DNA of 64,000 nt from Thermoanaerobaculales bacterium (GTDB lineage Bacteria > Acidobacteriota > Thermoanaerobaculia > Thermoanaerobaculales > Sulfomarinibacteraceae), in contig JALOLD010000011.1 in the NCBI GenBank assembly GCA_025456145.1, forward strand, positions 22,619 through 86,618. The letters run 5' to 3'. Under the pieces are notes generated by a model. That model saw nothing but the letters and a program-made list of their open reading frames with translations. It was not told the DNA's origin and did not search any database. The position numbers and the translations under genes were made by a program. Each line of letters opens with the position of its first letter. Positions within the stretch are counted from its first letter, which is position 1. This document shows, one piece after another, positions 7,988-16,391 of this stretch.

Positions 7988-7994
7988 TCCCCGC

Positions 7995-9923
7995 ATGGGT
8001 CAGCTTCACCTGCTCGAGGAGCGCCGCTTCTGGCCGTTGTTCTGGACCCAGTTTCTCGGCGCGTTCAACGACAACCTGTTCAAGAACGCTCTGGTCATCC
8101 TCGTCGCCTACCGCTCGATGAGCCTGCTCGGGATTTCGTCGCAGCACATCGTCGTCGCCTGCGCGGGGATCTTCATCCTGCCCTTCTTCCTGTTCTCGGC
8201 CACCGCCGGCCAGCTCGCCGACCGGCTCGCCAAGTGGCGGCTCATCCGGTGGGTCAAGATCTGGGAGATCGGGGTGATGATGCTGGCCGGGGTCGGCTTC
8301 GCCCTGAGCAGCGTCGCCATGCTGCTCGCGGTGCTCTTCCTGATGGGGATGCAGTCGGCCTTCTTCGGGCCCGCCAAGTACGCCATCCTGCCCGAGCTGC
8401 TCGGAGAGAGGGACCTGGTCGGCGGCAACGCGCTGGTCGCCGGGGCGACCTTTCTGGCGATCCTCCTGGGAACGATCACCGGCGGGCTGGTGATCGCCGG
8501 CGGCGACCCCTGGATCGGCCGGCTCGGCTTCATGGTCGTGGCGGTCGCGGTGGCCGGGACCGTGACCAGCTGGTTCGTGGTCAAGACGCCGCCGGCCAAC
8601 CCCGGTCTGCGGTTTCGCCTCGACCCGCTGCGGCCGACCGTCGACATCCTCAGGGTCACGGTCCGCGACCGGCCGGTCTGGCTGTCGGTGCTCGCGATCT
8701 CGTGGTTCTGGTTTCTCGGCGCCTCGTTCCTGTCGCTGCTGCCGAACTTCACCAAGGACGTGATGTTCGGCAGCGAGGGCGTAGTGACCCTCTTCCTGTC
8801 GACCTTCTGCGTCGGCATCGGCATCGGCTCGCTGCTCTGCGAGGTGCTCTCGAGGCGGCGTCTCGAGCTCGGCCTGGTACCCCTCGGCTCGATCGGGATG
8901 AGCCTGTTCGCGGTCGACCTGGCGATCGCCGGCGGCCGCTTCCTCGGCCCGCTCGACGGGCGGCTCATGACGATCGGCGAGGTGCTCGGCCAGCCGGGGG
9001 CGATCCGGGTGCTCGTCGACCTCTTCGGGATCGCGGTCTCGGCCGGCTTCTACACCGTGCCGCTGATGGCCTACATCCAGGCGGCGACAAGGGCCTCCGA
9101 GCGGTCGCGGGTGATCGCCGGGCTCAACATCGTCAACTCGTTCTTCATGGTCATCTCGTCGGTCGCGCTCGTCGCCCTGCTCGCCTGGGGCCGGACGATC
9201 CTGTCGATCTTCTTCATCCTCGGGGTGCTCAACGCGGCGGTCGCCGTCTACATCTACACCGTGATCCCCGAGTTCCTGCTGCGCTTCGTCGCCTGGTGCA
9301 CCGCCAGCGGCCTCTACCGGATCTCGGTGGAGGGCGAGGACCGCATCCCGACCCGGGGGCCGGCGGTGCTGGTCGCCAACCACGTCAGCTTCGTCGACTG
9401 GCTGATCCTCGCCTCGGTGTCCTCGCGGCCGGTGCGCATCGTCATGGACCACGAGCACGCGAGCCTGCCGCTCGTCCGCTTCCTGATGCGCGACGCCAAG
9501 GTCATCCCGATCGCCCCGGCCGCGGTCGACCGCGAGCTCCGCGAGCGGGCCTTCGACCGGATCGCCGGTGAGCTCGCCGACGGCGAGCTCGTCCTGATCT
9601 TCCCCGAGGGCCGGCTGACCCCGGACGGGAAGCTCCAGACCTTCCGGCCGGGGATCGAGCGGATCGTCGGCCGGTCGCCGGTTCCGGTGGTGCCGATCGC
9701 CCTGGTCGGGATGTGGGGGAGCTTCTTCAGCCGCTGGGGCGGCCGGGCGATGACCCGGCCCTTCCGCCGCTTCTACTCGCGCGTCGGGGTCCGCATCGGC
9801 GAGCCCGTGCCCCCGGAGGCGGTGACCGCGGGGATGCTGGCGGAGCGGGTCGCCAGCCTCGGCGGCTGGGATCCCCCCGCGCCGGCCGCGGAGGCTCCGC
9901 CCGAGCCGGTCGAGCGCAGCTGA
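7995..9923 (+). CDS. MFS transporter-PlsC acyltransferase fusion (LplT/Aas-like)
   Basis: 642 residues in two parts. Residues 1 to about 430 are a 12-helix MFS domain beginning with the LplT-like signature FLGAFNDNLFKNALVIL. The remainder is a 1-acylglycerol-3-phosphate acyltransferase domain with the HX4D motif NHVSFVD and the block FPEGRLTPDG. In LplT-Aas systems the transporter flips lysophospholipid inward and the acyltransferase re-acylates it. Here the third part (acyl-ACP/CoA synthetase) is absent. A role in phospholipid remodelling at the inner membrane is likely. A TAGACT hexamer lies 9 nt before the ATG. Confidence 0.88.
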   Translation: MGQLHLLEERRFWPLFWTQFLGAFNDNLFKNALVILVAYRSMSLLGISSQHIVVACAGIFILPFFLFSATAGQLADRLAKWRLIRWVKIWEIGVMMLAGVGFALSSVAMLLAVLFLMGMQSAFFGPAKYAILPELLGERDLVGGNALVAGATFLAILLGTITGGLVIAGGDPWIGRLGFMVVAVAVAGTVTSWFVVKTPPANPGLRFRLDPLRPTVDILRVTVRDRPVWLSVLAISWFWFLGASFLSLLPNFTKDVMFGSEGVVTLFLSTFCVGIGIGSLLCEVLSRRRLELGLVPLGSIGMSLFAVDLAIAGGRFLGPLDGRLMTIGEVLGQPGAIRVLVDLFGIAVSAGFYTVPLMAYIQAATRASERSRVIAGLNIVNSFFMVISSVALVALLAWGRTILSIFFILGVLNAAVAVYIYTVIPEFLLRFVAWCTASGLYRISVEGEDRIPTRGPAVLVANHVSFVDWLILASVSSRPVRIVMDHEHASLPLVRFLMRDAKVIPIAPAAVDRELRERAFDRIAGELADGELVLIFPEGRLTPDGKLQTFRPGIERIVGRSPVPVVPIALVGMWGSFFSRWGGRAMTRPFRRFYSRVGVRIGEPVPPEAVTAGMLAERVASLGGWDPPAPAAEAPPEPVERS

Positions 9924-9975
9924 GGGCCGACCGGGGTTCCGACCCGACCCGACCCGGCGTGCCGATCCGCACGGG

Positions 9976-10190
9976 GTTTCAACGCCAAGCACGCCAAGAG
10001 CATCCATCGCAATGGACGCGAAGCCACCGCGGATTGACGGAGTCGTGATGGCGCGACGGGCTCCATACCGAGGTTTGGCGGCGTGGACCCGCCACGGTCA
10101 TCGCATCAGAGAGAGGGGGGTGCTCGGAAGAACACTCTGCTGGTGGCGCTCTTTGCGATGGCCTACGCGCGCTTGGCGTCCTTGGCGTTT
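9976..10190. repeat. CGCCAAG-word inverted repeat filling the intergenic gap
   Basis: The 396-bp gap between 9923 and 10320 holds no supportable gene. The left arm (AACGCCAAGCACGCCAAG, 9981-9998) is made of CGCCAAG words. The right arm (CTTGGCGTCCTTGGCGTTT, 10172-10190) is its imperfect reverse complement. A second internal pairing, CCATCGCAA (10004-10012) with TTGCGATGG (10153-10161), extends the stem. The rest of the gap is a terminator for the minus-strand genes. Confidence 0.72.
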
Positions 10191-10249
10191 CAGCCGGTGC
10201 GATGGAGCGTCGGAGATCGTCGGTGCTACCGATGTCGACGGGATTGTCG

Positions 10250-10283
10250 GGAAAAAGAAGGCGGGCCCGGTGGAGGGGCCCGC
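10250..10283 (-). terminator. intrinsic terminator of the minus-strand paralog operon
   Basis: GCGGGCCC (10261-10268) pairs with GGGCCCGC (10276-10283). Read on the minus strand it is followed by a pyrimidine tract CTTCTTTTTC. It lies 37 nt past the stop of the last gene of the block. Confidence 0.8.
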
Positions 10284-10319
10284 AGCAGGAGGTTGTGGGT
10301 CGTGGGACCCGTGGCTCGG

Positions 10320-10862
10320 TTACCAGAGGTTGATCGCGACCTTGGTGCCGTCGTCGGCGTCGACGGTGACCAGTGGGCCGTTGTCGGCCTTGCCGAGGGC
10401 GTCGAAGATCAGGTCGGGGTCGGCGCTCTTCCAGTCCCAGCGCTCGAGGGCGTGAAGCACGCCGTCGAGGGGGACGGTGCAGCGGACGACGGCGTCATCG
10501 GCGTCGACCGCGACCGTGAGGTTGTCGCCGGTCTTCGCGATCTCGACCCGCGCGTCCGGCGCCTCGACCTTGACCAGGGTGGTGTCGGGGGCGTCGAGCA
10601 GGCTCGAGACCGCGGCCAGCACCATCTCCCGGCTCGCCGTCACCTCGGGCGGGATCTCGGCCTCGGCCAGGACCTCGTCGGGGACGAGCTCGGTGGCGAG
10701 ATCAGCGACGAAGAGCGGGAACGGCACCTTGATGTGCACCGGTTCGGGATCGGCGACCCGGACGTCGATCACCATCCAGTCGGTGATCGCGACGGCGGTC
10801 GCGACCCCGGCGAGGGCGGCGAGGAGGGCGCCGCCGATCGTGGACATCCCGCGCTGGCGCAT
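10320..10862 (-). CDS. exported protein of unknown function, tandem paralog A
   Basis: 180 residues with an N-terminal hydrophobic segment (ALLAALAGVATAVAI) that is a signal anchor or signal peptide. The mature part resembles the neighbour upstream: a motif like VKVPFPL or VRCTVPL followed about 30-40 residues later by LVTVDADDGTKVAI or LVKVEAPDARVEI. The unit appears twice in the protein. No known domain is recognised. It is the last gene of the block and is followed by a strong terminator; 15 nt separate it from paralog B. Co-location with PspC suggests an envelope-stress setting, which is inference. Confidence 0.75.
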   Translation of the reverse strand: MRQRGMSTIGGALLAALAGVATAVAITDWMVIDVRVADPEPVHIKVPFPLFVADLATELVPDEVLAEAEIPPEVTASREMVLAAVSSLLDAPDTTLVKVEAPDARVEIAKTGDNLTVAVDADDAVVRCTVPLDGVLHALERWDWKSADPDLIFDALGKADNGPLVTVDADDGTKVAINLW

Positions 10863-10877
10863 GGCGTGCTCCTCTTC

Positions 10878-11420
10878 CTACTCGATCCAGACCCGGACGT
10901 CAGCGTCATCCGAGGTGACGGTGACGATGTCGCCGTCGGGGAACGACTCGAAGCTCTCGAGCAGGGCCGCGACGTCGATCTGGTCGTCCTCGGTGATCGT
11001 GAGCACGTCCATGAACTGCATCGGCAGGGTGACCTTGATCCTCGCGTTCTCGCTCTCGGTCTCGGTGACGTCGATGTAGAGGGTGCCGGCCTGCTTACGC
11101 ACGCTGACCTGGGCATCGGGCGACTCGACGGTGACGAACTCGCCGTCGGGCGCCTGCTTCACCGCGGCGAGGAGCTCGGGCCAGTCGACGTCCATATCGG
11201 CGTCGTCGATGTCGAGGTCGACGTGGCCGCGGTGGAAGTTCTCGACGTCGACGCTCCTGAGCACCGACAGCACGAGGTTGAGGGGCAGGTGGACCTCGAC
11301 CTTGGTGCCATCGGTCTTCTCGGTGACGTTGACGTTGACCCACCGGGTCGGATCGGCGGCCATGGCGAAGCCGGCGATCAGGACGAGGATGGCGGCGATG
11401 GCGGTGGTCCTGCGGTTCAT
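10878..11420 (-). CDS. exported protein of unknown function, tandem paralog B
   Basis: 180 residues, the same length as paralog A. The ATG at 11420 opens a clear signal peptide (MNRRTTAIAAILVLIAGFA, cut near AMA-ADP). Two internal repeats of about 70-80 residues each run from a strand motif (VEVHLPLNLVLSVL; IKVTLPMQFMDVL) to an acidic hairpin (FVTVESPDAQVSV; IVTVTSDDADVRV). The mature protein is strongly acidic and beta-rich. The frame stays open upstream, but the signal peptide fixes the start. Function unknown. Confidence 0.78.
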   Translation of the reverse strand: MNRRTTAIAAILVLIAGFAMAADPTRWVNVNVTEKTDGTKVEVHLPLNLVLSVLRSVDVENFHRGHVDLDIDDADMDVDWPELLAAVKQAPDGEFVTVESPDAQVSVRKQAGTLYIDVTETESENARIKVTLPMQFMDVLTITEDDQIDVAALLESFESFPDGDIVTVTSDDADVRVWIE

Positions 11421-11524
11421 CTCATACCTCCGTGTCGATCCGACTGGAAGACGACCGTGGGCTCGGATGATTAACGGCCGCTTCTGGTCCAGGAAACGGA
11501 GAATCCCGAAATCGGTTCTCCACC

Positions 11525-11722
11525 CTACGGCTCTTGAGGCATGATCAGCCACAGGATGAGGTAGACCAGGATGCCCGGGAAGGCGACCGAGAGGATCGAC
11601 ACGACCACGAAGAGGACCCGCACCCCGGTCGGGCTCCAGCCGAGCCATTCGGCGAAGCCGCCGCAGACTCCGGCGATGAGGCGGTTGGCACGAGAGCGGT
11701 GGAGCGGGTTGGTGGTCGGCAC
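11525..11722 (-). CDS. PspC domain protein
   Basis: A 65-residue protein that is essentially one PspC domain: basic N-terminus (HRSRANRLIAGVCGG), then FAEWLGWSPTGVRVLFVV and a second hydrophobic stretch ending ILWLIMPQ. PspC proteins are inner-membrane partners of phage-shock/envelope-stress responses; no PspA or PspB gene is adjacent. It lies 104 nt upstream of paralog B on the same strand. The family call is firm; the regulatory role is inferred. Confidence 0.88.
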   Translation of the reverse strand: MPTTNPLHRSRANRLIAGVCGGFAEWLGWSPTGVRVLFVVVSILSVAFPGILVYLILWLIMPQEP

Positions 11723-11788
11723 TGGGCCCTCCTCTCTTCCCCAAGAAGGTACGCGCCAGGCGGCGGTTTGTTCCGCGCAACCCCTCGA

Positions 11789-13141
11789 TCAGGATCCTGG
11801 AGTACGGGTCCCGGCGTCGATCCGGTTGGTGACCGCGATGAAGATCAGCAGCGCGGCCAGCGAGACCAGACCGACCAGCGAGTAGGCGATCCACAGGTAG
11901 TGGGCGTGGGCGTAGACCTCGGGCATCGGGGCCTGCCCGGCGAGGGCGAGGGCGTGCTGCTCCTGGACCGCCGCCGGCAGGGTGGTCGGCTCGGGGCAGA
12001 AGCGGGCGAGCAGAAAGCCCGACAGGATGAAGCCGAAAAGCCAGGCGAAGAAGGTGTTCATGTGGGCGAAGCCGAGAAAGACGCCCTCCTTACCCTTGGG
12101 CGCCTGCTTGGAGGCGAACTCGAGGTACTTAGGGCTGAGGAAGCACTCGGCGAGGCCCTGGATCGAGATCCCGACGACCATCATCAGGGTGATCGGGTGG
12201 ATCGACAGGCCGAGGATCTCGACCGGACCGCGGAAGGCGGCCGACGAGGCCATCGCCAGCGCCGACATCGGGATCATCGTCATGGCGACCAGCATCGAGC
12301 TCTGGGGCTTCCAGTCCCGGACCAGCTGGGTCACCAGGACGACGAGCAGCACGACGACCAGCGGGTTGACGTTGGCGTACCACTCGGGCTTGTAGGTCTC
12401 GCCCGCCATCCGGAGGACGTAGTCGGGCATCGCGGCGTAGAGCTGGCCCTGGATCGCCCAGAAGCCCGCGGTGATCAGGATGAGCGCCAGAAACCGCAGG
12501 TTCGACACCGCCAGCCACATCCCCTGGAGCACCTCGGCGATGTTGCGTGGCTGCGAGTCGCCGTCCTCGGGCGGCCGGAAGACGAAGAAGACGAGGACCA
12601 GCGCGACCAGCGAAGCGGCCGACGAGAAGAAGGGCACTGTGTCGACGCCCATCTCGATCCGCATCGGCGCGACGATGGTCTTGCCGGTGAACGAGCCGAT
12701 GTTGACCACCATGTAGAAGATCGAGAAGGCACGGGCGCGGTTGGCCGGGTCGGAGGACTTCGAGACGGTGCCGGTGATCACCGGCTTGACGAAGGCGCCG
12801 CCGATCACGATGACCAGCAGGCCGACCAGCACCGGGCCGAGAGTCGAGAAGACCCCGAGGGTCCCGTAGCCGACGGTGAGCAGGGCGAAGGCGAGCATCA
12901 GCGCGTTGCGGAAGCCCATCCGGTCGGCGAGGGCGCCGGTGAAGAAGGGGAAGAAGTAGATCAGCGCTCCGAAGATGCCGGCGATGACCCCGGCCTCGAC
13001 GTCGCCGAGGCCGACCACGCGGAGGAGGTAGGTGCGCAGGGCGATGAAGGTGCCGTAGTACGCCGCCCGCTCGCACAGCTCGGCGGCGTTGCCGGTCCAG
13101 AACGCGGCCGGGAAGCGCCAGGTGCTCGTCTGATCGGTCAT
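11789..13141 (-). CDS. MFS transporter, POT/PTR2-like
   Basis: 450 residues with about 12 hydrophobic segments. The N-terminal ELCERAAYYGTF matches the ExxERFxYYG signature of proton-coupled oligopeptide transporters, and GALADRMGFRNAL is the MFS loop 2-3 motif. Probable proton-driven peptide or peptide-like solute uptake at the inner membrane; other POT-like MFS members carry nitrate or unknown solutes, so substrate is open. A GAGGAGA ribosome-binding site precedes the ATG, and a TAGAGT hexamer lies 39 nt upstream. Confidence 0.85.
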   Translation of the reverse strand: MTDQTSTWRFPAAFWTGNAAELCERAAYYGTFIALRTYLLRVVGLGDVEAGVIAGIFGALIYFFPFFTGALADRMGFRNALMLAFALLTVGYGTLGVFSTLGPVLVGLLVIVIGGAFVKPVITGTVSKSSDPANRARAFSIFYMVVNIGSFTGKTIVAPMRIEMGVDTVPFFSSAASLVALVLVFFVFRPPEDGDSQPRNIAEVLQGMWLAVSNLRFLALILITAGFWAIQGQLYAAMPDYVLRMAGETYKPEWYANVNPLVVVLLVVLVTQLVRDWKPQSSMLVAMTMIPMSALAMASSAAFRGPVEILGLSIHPITLMMVVGISIQGLAECFLSPKYLEFASKQAPKGKEGVFLGFAHMNTFFAWLFGFILSGFLLARFCPEPTTLPAAVQEQHALALAGQAPMPEVYAHAHYLWIAYSLVGLVSLAALLIFIAVTNRIDAGTRTPGS

Positions 13142-13247
13142 CGGGTCTCCTCGTTCCGGCGGGCCGGGCCCGCAACTCTACCATGCGACCCGGGACGGGA
13201 CCGGCGGGTGAACCCGGGGCCGCCGCGACGGCGTAGAATCAGGAGAC

Positions 13248-14381
13248 ATGAACATCAAGCGCTGGCTCATCGTGGTGGTGCTCGTCGCAGCGGCGGCGGT
13301 CGTCCTGAAGCTGACCGTCCTCCGGCCCGAGGCGATCAGGGTGCGGACCGCGGTCGTCGAGCGCGGGGTGGTCGAGGAGACCGTGACCAACACCCGGGCG
13401 GGGACGGTCAAGGTGTCCCGCCGGGCCAGGCTGTCCCCGCAGATCGGCGGGCTGGTCGTGGCGACGCCCCATCTCGAGGGCTCGCTGGTCGAGGCGGGAA
13501 CCCTGCTGCTCAAGCTCGACGACCGCGCGCAGCAGGCCGAGCTCGCCCTGGCCCGCCGGAGCGTCGCCGCCGCCGAGGCCCAGGCCGACGAGGCCTGTCT
13601 GACCGCCGCCCTCGCCCAGACCGAGCTCGAGCGGACGACCGCGCTCCACGACCGGGGCATCGCCTCGGATTCGAGCCTCGACGCGCTGCGCACCGACCGC
13701 GACCGGAGCCGGGCGGGCTGCGCCGCGGCCCAGGCGGCGGTCGCCCAGGCCTCGGCCACCGTCGCCGTGGTCGAGGTCCAGATCGAGTTCACCGAGCTCA
13801 GGGCGCCCTTCGCCGGAGTCGTCGCCGAGGTCTCGACCGAGGTCGGCGAGTGGATCACGCCATCGCCGCCCGGCGTCCCGATCCCGCCGGTCATCGACCT
13901 CCTCGATCCCGCCTCGACCTATGTCAGCGCGCCGATCGACGAGGTCGACGCCGAGCGCGTCGAGGTCGGACAGGCGGTCCGCATGACCGTCGACTCGCGC
14001 CCCGACGTGCGCTTCGCCGGCCGGGTCGAGCGGGTCGCTCCCTACGTCCTCGACCTGCTCGAGCAGAACCGCACCGTCGAGATCGAGGTCAGCTTCGACG
14101 ATCAGACCGCGGTCCTCGGAGTGCTGCCCGGGACGTCGGCGGATGTCGAGGTGATCCTCGACCAGCGCTCGGACGTGCTGCGGGTCCCGTCCTCGGCGGT
14201 CGCCGAGAACAACGAGGTCCTCCGGCTGGTCGGCGGGGTGCTCGAGACGGTCGTCATCGAGCCGGGGCTGCGCAACTGGCAGTTCACCGAGGTCCTCGGC
14301 GGGCTCGCCGAGGGCCACACCATCGTCGCGGCCCGCGACACCAGCGAGATCAAGGCCGGCGTCCGAGCGGTCGCGCGATGA
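13248..14381 (+). CDS. HlyD/MacA-type periplasmic adaptor subunit
   Basis: 377-residue membrane-fusion protein of an ABC efflux system. An N-terminal transmembrane segment (WLIVVVLVAAAAVVL) is followed by a split lipoyl domain, an alpha-hairpin coiled coil (about 90-175, rich in Ala/Glu/Gln) and beta-barrel and membrane-proximal domains. It overlaps the ATPase gene by 4 nt. TAGAAT lies 8 nt before the ATG and AGGAG lies between them. The gene order adaptor-ATPase-permease-permease matches MacAB-like exporters. Confidence 0.88.
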   Translation: MNIKRWLIVVVLVAAAAVVLKLTVLRPEAIRVRTAVVERGVVEETVTNTRAGTVKVSRRARLSPQIGGLVVATPHLEGSLVEAGTLLLKLDDRAQQAELALARRSVAAAEAQADEACLTAALAQTELERTTALHDRGIASDSSLDALRTDRDRSRAGCAAAQAAVAQASATVAVVEVQIEFTELRAPFAGVVAEVSTEVGEWITPSPPGVPIPPVIDLLDPASTYVSAPIDEVDAERVEVGQAVRMTVDSRPDVRFAGRVERVAPYVLDLLEQNRTVEIEVSFDDQTAVLGVLPGTSADVEVILDQRSDVLRVPSSAVAENNEVLRLVGGVLETVVIEPGLRNWQFTEVLGGLAEGHTIVAARDTSEIKAGVRAVAR

Positions 14382-15046
14382 TCGAGCTCGGCGACCTCTG
14401 GCGCACCTACCGGGTGGGCGACTCGGAGGTCCACGCCCTGCGCGAGGTCGAGCTCGAGATCGCGCGCGGCGACTTCCTCGCGGTGGTCGGCCCGTCGGGA
14501 TCGGGGAAGTCGACCCTGCTCAACATCCTCGGCTGTCTCGACCGGCCGACCGCCGGCCGGTACGCGTTTGACGGTCGCGATGTCGCCGCGATGGGCGATG
14601 CCGAGCGGACGCGGCTGCGCCAGAGCGAGATCGGCTTCGTCTTCCAGTTCTTCCACCTCCTCGCCCGGCTCACCGCCCAGGGCAACGTCGAGCTGCCGAT
14701 GCTCTTCGCCGGCATCGCCCGGAGCGAGCGGCGACGCCGGGCCGCGGCCGCCCTCGACGCGGTCGGGCTGTCCGATCGCGCCCACCACCGGCCGGACCAG
14801 CTGTCGGGCGGCCAGCGTCAGCGGGTCGCGATCGCCCGCGCCGTGGTGATGGACCCCGGTCTGATCCTCGCCGACGAGCCGACCGGCAACCTCGACAGGG
14901 CCTCGGCGGCGGAGGTCATGGACCTGCTCGGGGAGATGAACCGGGCCGGCCGGACCCTCGTCCTGGTGACCCACGACCCGGAGATCGCCGCCCGGGCGCG
15001 GCGCCGGGTCCGGATGGACGACGGGGCGATCGTGGAGCGGACGTGA
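14378..15046 (+). CDS. ABC transporter ATPase, MacB/LolD type
   Basis: 222 residues. Walker A is GPSGSGKSTLLNIL, the Q-loop is VFQFFHL, the signature is LSGGQRQRVAIARA and Walker B is LILADEPTGNLD. The last block is typical of the MacB/LolD/FtsE branch (mechanotransmission ABC systems). Overlaps at both ends with the adaptor and first permease show tight coupling. It should power the two following FtsX-type permeases. Confidence 0.94.
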   Translation: MIELGDLWRTYRVGDSEVHALREVELEIARGDFLAVVGPSGSGKSTLLNILGCLDRPTAGRYAFDGRDVAAMGDAERTRLRQSEIGFVFQFFHLLARLTAQGNVELPMLFAGIARSERRRRAAAALDAVGLSDRAHHRPDQLSGGQRQRVAIARAVVMDPGLILADEPTGNLDRASAAEVMDLLGEMNRAGRTLVLVTHDPEIAARARRRVRMDDGAIVERT

Positions 15047-16245
15047 TGGGTTTTGTGGAGCTCGTCCGGTTCGCCATCGGGGCCTTGCGGGGTCACCGGC
15101 TGCGCACCGCGCTCTCGGTCGCCGGGGTGGCGGTCGGGATCGCCGCGGTGGTCTCGCTGACCGCCCTCGGCGAGGGCGCCCGGCAGTACGTCGTCCAGGA
15201 GTTCAGCTCGCTCGGCACCAACCTCCTGATCGTCATCCCCGGCCGGGTCGAGACGACCGGGATGCTGCCCTTCGGCGGGACGACCAACGACCTCACCCTC
15301 GAGGACTACCGGGCACTGGCGTCGAGGATCCCGCTGGTCGTCGCCGCGGCGCCGCTGGCGACCGGCACCGAGGTCGTTCGGGCGGCCGGCCGGTCGAGGT
15401 CGGTTCCGATCATGGGGACGACCGCGGATCTCGCCCGGGTTCGTCGGCTCGAGGTGGCGTCGGGTCGCTACCTGACGCCGGGCGATCCCGACCGCGGCGG
15501 GAGCGAGGTCGTGCTCGGGTCCAAGGTGGCGCGCGAGCTGTTCGGCGCGGCGTCGCCGCTCGGTCAGGTGGTGAGGATCGGCGACTGGCGGTTCCGGGTC
15601 GTCGGGGTGCTCGCACCGCGCGGCCACTCGCTCGGCTTCGACTTCGACGACATCGTCTACGTCCCGGTGCGGACCGCGATGCGGATGTTCAACCGCGCGT
15701 CGCTCTTCCGGATCCTCGTCGAGGTGCGGTCCGAGCGCGAGCTCCGGCAGGGCAAGCAGGCCGTCCTCGATCTGCTCGCCGCCCGCCACCGCGTCGAGGA
15801 TGTCACGGTGATCACCCAGGACGCGGTGGTGTCGACCTTCAACTCGGTGTTCGACGTGCTCACCCTGGCGCTGGTCGCCATCGCCTCGGTGTCGCTCACC
15901 GTGGCCGGGGTCGGGATCATGAACGTCATGCTGGTCGCCGTCGCCGAGCGGCGGCGCGAGATCGGGCTGCTCAAGGCGCTCGGCGCCTCGACCCGCCAGG
16001 TGCTCGGGGTGTTCATCGCCGAGGCGTCGGTGCTGTCGAGCCTGGGCGGGCTGATCGGTCTCGCGGCGGGCTGGCTCGCGGTGCGAGCCTTCGTCCAGGT
16101 CTATCCCACCTTTCCGGCGGCCGCGCCGTCGTGGGCGGTGGCCGCCTCCCTCGCGGTGGCGGTCGGGGTCGGGATCGTCTTCGGCGCGGTGCCCGCGAGA
16201 CGCGCGGCGAGGCTGGACCCCGTGCAGGCCCTCGTGGGAAGGTAA
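15043..16245 (+). CDS. MacB/FtsX-type ABC permease 1
   Basis: 400 residues: an N-terminal helix, a large periplasmic MacB_PCD domain (about 45-240) and three C-terminal helices of the FtsX domain, with the signature VAERRREIGLLKALGAS. The N-terminal GHRLRTALSVAGVAVGIAAVV is typical of the family. The start is GTG 15043, or the next codon ATG 15046, both overlapping the ATPase stop. It probably forms a heterodimer with the second permease, since both are single half-transporters of equal size. Confidence 0.92.
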   Translation: MMGFVELVRFAIGALRGHRLRTALSVAGVAVGIAAVVSLTALGEGARQYVVQEFSSLGTNLLIVIPGRVETTGMLPFGGTTNDLTLEDYRALASRIPLVVAAAPLATGTEVVRAAGRSRSVPIMGTTADLARVRRLEVASGRYLTPGDPDRGGSEVVLGSKVARELFGAASPLGQVVRIGDWRFRVVGVLAPRGHSLGFDFDDIVYVPVRTAMRMFNRASLFRILVEVRSERELRQGKQAVLDLLAARHRVEDVTVITQDAVVSTFNSVFDVLTLALVAIASVSLTVAGVGIMNVMLVAVAERRREIGLLKALGASTRQVLGVFIAEASVLSSLGGLIGLAAGWLAVRAFVQVYPTFPAAAPSWAVAASLAVAVGVGIVFGAVPARRAARLDPVQALVGR

Positions 16246-16259
16246 ATCAAAATGCGAGC

Positions 16260-16363
16260 TCCGATTTTCGGTGATGAGCTCCCATGTCGTACCCCGGCTT
16301 GGGTCGGTACCCGTTCGGGAATCGGCTCGGGGCGTCTTCGGGAGCTCACCACCGAAAATCGGA
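16260..16363. repeat. 24-bp inverted repeat between the two permease genes
   Basis: Arms 16260-16283 (TCCGATTTTCGG...) and 16340-16363 (...CCGAAAATCGGA) are reverse complements over 24 nt with one mismatch. The element interrupts an otherwise contiguous efflux operon. The hairpin might attenuate expression of the second permease. Confidence 0.82.
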
Positions 16364-16391
16364 AGGTGGTTTGTCGCCATCAGGCGGTGGT

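Noticed and set aside
7581..10007. A 808-codon minus-strand frame
   Set aside because: It lies opposite the MFS-PlsC gene with low-complexity charged composition and no domain.
10012..10455. A 147-codon frame in the intergenic repeat region
   Set aside because: It reads through the palindrome and the terminator into the antisense of an exported-protein gene; no ribosome-binding site or conserved composition.
11534..15046. A 1170-codon plus-strand frame spanning several genes
   Set aside because: It is antisense to the PspC and POT genes and is only real at its 3' end, where it is the ATPase gene starting at 14378.
16284..16391. Upstream ATG for permease 2
   Set aside because: The added 36 codons lie in the inverted repeat and have no counterpart in permease 1; starting at 16392 gives equal lengths and the family N-terminus.
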